A stretch of 64,000 nt of DNA from Kitasatospora sp. CB01950 (GTDB taxonomy: Bacteria > Actinomycetota > Actinomycetes > Streptomycetales > Streptomycetaceae), in NCBI RefSeq assembly GCF_001905465.1, contig NZ_LISX01000020.1:1-64000 (forward strand). The letters run 5' to 3'. Each line of letters begins with the position of its first letter. The stretch's first letter is position 1. Positions 61,107 through 64,000 of the stretch are shown here, piece by piece. Position numbers and translations under genes: made by a program. Below the pieces are notes generated by a model. That model did no database searches. It had not been told where the DNA came from and saw only the letters and a program-made list of their open reading frames with translations.

Positions 61107-62027
61107 ATGGCGCAGGCAGTACTTCCCGAAGGGTGGACCGCGCGGGCGCTCGAGCCGGCGACCGATCTGTACGCGGTCCAGCAGCTGGTCAACGCATGCG
61201 AACGCGCCCTCGGCGGCACCGCGGTGAGCGACAGCGGCGCGATCGCGACCGTCCTCGCCCGGCCCGGGCTCGATCCCGTCACCGACACCCTGCTGGTGCA
61301 CGCGCCCGACGGCGAACTCGCGGCCTGGGCCTGGACGGACCGGCGCACCGACGCCGACGTGCACCCCGCACACCGCGGGCGCGGGATCGGCACCGCGATG
61401 CTGCGATGGATCGAGGAACGCGCCCGCGAACGCGGCACTGCCGAACTCGCCCAGATCGTCCCGGACCGCGACACCGCCGCCACCGCGCTGCTCCGCGCCC
61501 GCGGCTTCCGCGCCGACGCGACCAGCTGGCTGCTCGCCATCGACCTCGACGACCTGCCCCACGCGCTGCCGCCGGCGCCCGAGGGCATCACGGTACGGCC
61601 CTTCCGCGCGGGCGACGCCGCCGACGAGCGGGCCGCGCACCGGCTCGTCGAGGACGCGTTCGACGAATGGCAGCAGCGCCGCAAGGACTTCGACGAATGG
61701 GCCGCCCACACCGTGCGCCGCGACAGCTTCGCCGCCGAACGCTCACCCCTCGCCTTCGCCGACGGCCACCTCGTGGGCGCGGCCCTGTCCCTCGGCCTTC
61801 CCGCCACCGGCGAGGGCTACGTGGAGAACGTCGCCGTCCACGCCGCCCACCGCCACCGCGGCATCGCCCGCCACCTGCTCCGCCACACCTTCCACGCCTG
61901 CCGCGACGCGGGCCTGCGCAGCTGCACACTGTGGACGCACTCGGCGACCGGGGCGCTGGACCTGTACCTGAAGGCGGGGATGACGGTTCGTCACAGTTCG
62001 ACGGTGCTGAAGAAGACGCTTCAGTAG
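61107..62027 (+). CDS. Tandem-domain GNAT acetyltransferase
   Basis: The 306-residue protein has two GNAT domains, as in MshD-type enzymes. The first has DVHPAHRGRGIGTAMLRWIE near residue 90. The second has ENVAVHAAHRHRGIARHLLR near residue 245 and ends with LDLYLKAGMTVRHSSTVLKK. Both acetyl-CoA loops look intact. GGAAGG precedes the ATG. Since MshD itself has this layout, a small-thiol or antibiotic substrate is possible, but this is not shown. Confidence 0.9.
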   Translation: MAQAVLPEGWTARALEPATDLYAVQQLVNACERALGGTAVSDSGAIATVLARPGLDPVTDTLLVHAPDGELAAWAWTDRRTDADVHPAHRGRGIGTAMLRWIEERARERGTAELAQIVPDRDTAATALLRARGFRADATSWLLAIDLDDLPHALPPAPEGITVRPFRAGDAADERAAHRLVEDAFDEWQQRRKDFDEWAAHTVRRDSFAAERSPLAFADGHLVGAALSLGLPATGEGYVENVAVHAAHRHRGIARHLLRHTFHACRDAGLRSCTLWTHSATGALDLYLKAGMTVRHSSTVLKKTLQ

Positions 62028-62089
62028 CCGAGCACGGCGGGCTGACGGACCGGTCGGCGGTCGGCCGTCGGCGTTCGGTGTTCGGCGTC

Positions 62090-62878
62090 TCAGCGGTCGA
62101 GGAGCGCGAGCAGGCGGGCGGCCTGGCGGGCGGCGGTGCCCGGCGGGTTGCGGGCCTCGGTGGCCGGGTCGGTGGTGAGGAAGACCAGCCAGAGGAGGGC
62201 GAACAGGCGGCGGCACTGGAGAAGACGGGCGTCGTCGGCGGGGGAGAGGGTGAAACGGGCGAGGAAGGCCGGGGCGTCGAGGTCGGTGTCGACCCAGGTG
62301 GAGATGTGCTCGACCAGCTCGGCGAGTTCGTAGGGGCGGTCGCTGCGTCCGGAGTCCTCGAAGTCGACCAGCCGTACCTCGGCGCCGTCCCAGAGGAAGT
62401 TGGCGAGGTTGCCGTCCGCCTGTCCGAGCACCGGCACCGCCACCGCGCTGCCCGCCAACAGCTCGGGCTCCGCGTCCGCCAGCCAGCGCAGGCCGGCGGT
62501 GAGCGCCGGGGCCGAGGCGTGCCGGGTGCGGTGTCGGATCGCGGCCACCGAAGCGGCGACGTCCCAGCGTCGTGCGGGGAGTCGGGCGGCGACGTCGGAC
62601 GGGACGGCGTGCAGGAGGCGGTCGGTGGCGTGGGCCAGGGCGTCGAGGTGCGTGGGGGTGAGGTCGGTGCCGCGCAGGGGTACGCCGGGGAGTCTGGTCA
62701 TGGTGACGGTGTGGGCGGCGAGTGAGAGGGGGCGCGGGGCGAGGCCGGGGGCGTGCTGGTCGAGGAGGGTGAGGGCCCGCCACTCGCGGGACGGATCGCC
62801 GTCCGCGTCCGGGCGGAAGTGCTTGCGGACGGTGGTGGGGAGGAGCTCGACGCCGTGGGTGGTCCATCGGGTGGTCAT
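62090..62878 (-). CDS. Aminoglycoside phosphotransferase-fold kinase
   Basis: The 262-residue APH/choline-kinase-fold protein has its catalytic loop as LGQADGNLANFLWDG (usually HGDxxxxN; here QAD with Asp and Asn kept) and its metal loop as LVDFEDSG instead of IDFG. It ends with GTAARQAARLLALL. The His-to-Gln change is found in a subset of the family, so it may still be active. It is likely a small-molecule kinase; the substrate is unknown. Confidence 0.88.
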   Translation of the reverse strand: MTTRWTTHGVELLPTTVRKHFRPDADGDPSREWRALTLLDQHAPGLAPRPLSLAAHTVTMTRLPGVPLRGTDLTPTHLDALAHATDRLLHAVPSDVAARLPARRWDVAASVAAIRHRTRHASAPALTAGLRWLADAEPELLAGSAVAVPVLGQADGNLANFLWDGAEVRLVDFEDSGRSDRPYELAELVEHISTWVDTDLDAPAFLARFTLSPADDARLLQCRRLFALLWLVFLTTDPATEARNPPGTAARQAARLLALLDR

Positions 62879-62970
62879 GGCGTCAGCTTCCGGGAGGAGT
62901 GGGCGGGTTGACGGTTCGGGTCACTAGGCTAGGGGCGGCAGAGCAGGAACGACGAGGGGTGGCGGCGGAC

Positions 62971-63417
62971 ATGGTGGGGACCGAACTGGCCGAGCTGGCG
63001 GCCTCGGGGGCGACGGCGCTGGTCGGCGCGGTGGCCACCGACCTGTGGGGGCAGGTGCGGGACCGGGTCGGGCGGCTGCTCACCCGGGGGCGGGAGAGCC
63101 GGGTGGAGGCCGCGCGGATCGAACTCGCCTACGCCGAGGTGCTGGACGCCGAGGAGAACGAGCTGCCCGAGGTCCGCGAGAACGTCCGGCAGGACTGGGA
63201 ACAGCGCCTGCTCACCGTGCTGCGCGAGGACCCGACGGCCGTCGCCGAACTGCGCGCCCTGCTCGACGAGATCGCCCCGCAGGGCGGCGGGTCGCGGATC
63301 GAGGTGACCACCATCCACAACGAGATCAGCGCCGACGTGCACGGCATCGCGCTGCAGATCGGCCGGGTGGGCACCAACAACGTGCGGGTCGAGAATCCGG
63401 GCGGTCAGCCCTCCTGA
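62971..63417 (+). CDS. Small helical protein with beta C-terminal motif, unknown
   Basis: The 148-residue protein has an N-terminal helical half (ELAELAASGATALVGAVATD then DRVGRLLTRGRESRVEAARI) and a coiled-coil-like middle. The C-terminal motif TTIHNEISADVHGIALQIGR, then VGTNNVRVENPG, recalls the N-x-I-x-G...V-x-G-x-x-x-Q-x-G-x-I pattern seen in small partners of STAND NTPases. Start at ATG 62971 is preferred by context; an earlier GTG at 62959 is possible. Its stop overlaps the facing gene's stop by 13 bases. Confidence 0.65.
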   Translation: MVGTELAELAASGATALVGAVATDLWGQVRDRVGRLLTRGRESRVEAARIELAYAEVLDAEENELPEVRENVRQDWEQRLLTVLREDPTAVAELRALLDEIAPQGGGSRIEVTTIHNEISADVHGIALQIGRVGTNNVRVENPGGQPS

Positions 63418-64000
63418 GCGTCGAGGGCGGCCAACAGGTCCGGGCCGGACCAGGACGGCGGGGTCGGGGACGACTCGGCGGCCCGGACCAGTTCCAGCAG
63501 GCGGCGGTTGGCGGGCGCGGGCAGGCGGTGGCGTTCGGCGAGGGCCAGGATCTCGCCCTGGAGGGAGTCGATCTCGGTGCGGCGGCCACGCTGAAGGTCC
63601 TCCCACATCGAGGACCGGGCCTGCGCGTCGACCCGCAGACTGGCCGCCGCGAGCCGGCGGAAGAGCGCGTCCGGCAGGCGCAGGACGGCCGGCATCCACC
63701 CCGCCGGCACGGGGGAGAGACGGGCCGGGCGGAGACCCGCCGCCCGCAGTGCGGCCAGGCCCTCGCGCTGACAGCGGGCCAGCACCAACCGGTAGGGGCG
63801 GCTGCCGAGTTGTTCGCGCAGCGGGCGGCCGGACAGGGCGTTCACCGCGTTGTTCAGGTTCATCAACAGCTTGGCCGCCTGCACCTGCGGCATGTCGTCG
63901 CGCAGTTCCACCGGCAGACCGGCGGCCCGAGCGGCCTCGGCGAACCGCGAGGCGAACTGCTCGGCGGACGCGGCGTGTTCGGGGGAGGTGGGGGAGACGG
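63405..64000 (-). CDS. Ketopantoate reductase (PanE/ApbA)-like, C-terminal part
   Basis: The frame runs off the window edge, so the N-terminal NADPH domain is missing. The visible part is the helical PanE/ApbA C-terminal domain: QVQAAKLLMNLNNAVNALSG with the catalytic lysine, then SSMWEDLQRGRRTEIDSLQG with the conserved Ser and Glu, and the C-terminal helix. It reduces 2-dehydropantoate or a related ketoacid. Several actinobacteria carry paralogues, so the substrate is uncertain. Confidence 0.88.
   Translation of the reverse strand, partial: VSPTSPEHAASAEQFASRFAEAARAAGLPVELRDDMPQVQAAKLLMNLNNAVNALSGRPLREQLGSRPYRLVLARCQREGLAALRAAGLRPARLSPVPAGWMPAVLRLPDALFRRLAAASLRVDAQARSSMWEDLQRGRRTEIDSLQGEILALAERHRLPAPANRRLLELVRAAESSPTPPSWSGPDLLAALDAQEG

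Noticed and set aside
1..64000. tRNA, rRNA, insertion sequence, prophage or integrase genes
   Set aside because: No cloverleaf, rRNA segment, transposase motif or integrase signature was recognised on either strand; a dedicated scan (tRNAscan-SE, ISfinder) was not possible here.

Overview
The window looks like chromosome of a streptomycete (Streptomyces, Kitasatospora or a close relative). Base composition is very GC-rich with G/C at third positions. It also carries an LPxTG-anchored giant surface protein, an EfeOBU iron uptake operon with a Tat-exported peroxidase, an EshA-type family 2B encapsulin, a GAF-SpoIIE phosphatase, a mycothiol-type DinB-like protein, and many regulator/transporter pairs. 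No rRNA, tRNA, CRISPR array or insertion sequence was recognised. Everything here was read by eye; no database or structure search was run.

Layout. 1-397: a long imperfect inverted repeat and an AT-rich promoter region. 0.4-10.05 kb: one 3217-residue sortase-anchored protein with an N-terminal Cys-rich beta module and 21 tandem DUF11/DUF7507-like repeats. 10.3-13.8 kb: efeO-efeB-efeU behind a putative iron box. 13.87-21.2 kb, minus strand: a 5'-truncated RHS/YD-repeat toxin gene followed by a run of small membrane-protein genes and orphan fragments that reads as an eroded array of toxin-tip/immunity modules.

21.2-26.8 kb: a decayed low-GC stretch, then TetR/SDR and TetR/MmpL divergent pairs, each with a clear palindromic operator. 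26.8-31.3 kb: a small secreted protein, a RibD-C (DHFR-like) reductase, a STAS protein, an ECF sigma factor with a SnoaL tail, a cytochrome P450 and a small hydrophilic protein. 31.4-36.0 kb: an MFS-MarR operon, then TetR divergent from a TetX-like FAD monooxygenase with two operator palindromes. 36.0-43 kb: a ricin-like secreted protein, a DUF1737 protein, a serine hydrolase-HAD operon, a PucR-type regulator, and an MFS divergent from an ArsR-type regulator whose operator encloses the ribosome binding site.

43.3-47.5 kb: the encapsulin shell gene, a His-rich/Pro-rich membrane protein, a DUF4239 membrane protein and a CYTH protein. 47.6-51.1 kb: an amidase and a MarR-MFS operon. 51.3-64 kb: a SnoaL-like protein, a decayed HEAT-like region, a run of GNAT acetyltransferases, an MFS exporter, the GAF-SpoIIE phosphatase, a DinB-like protein, a DUF1062 protein, a HAD phosphatase, a double GNAT, an aminoglycoside-phosphotransferase-fold kinase, a small unknown protein and the C-terminal part of a ketopantoate-reductase-like enzyme.

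Two places deserve most attention. One is the RHS locus with its chain of membrane-type tips and membrane immunity proteins. The other is the encapsulin shell gene, which has no recognisable cargo gene nearby and has a cyclic-nucleotide domain lacking the usual phosphate-binding arginine. A subtler pattern is that several gene 3' ends carry short tandem duplications (9-25 bp) that include the stop codon.
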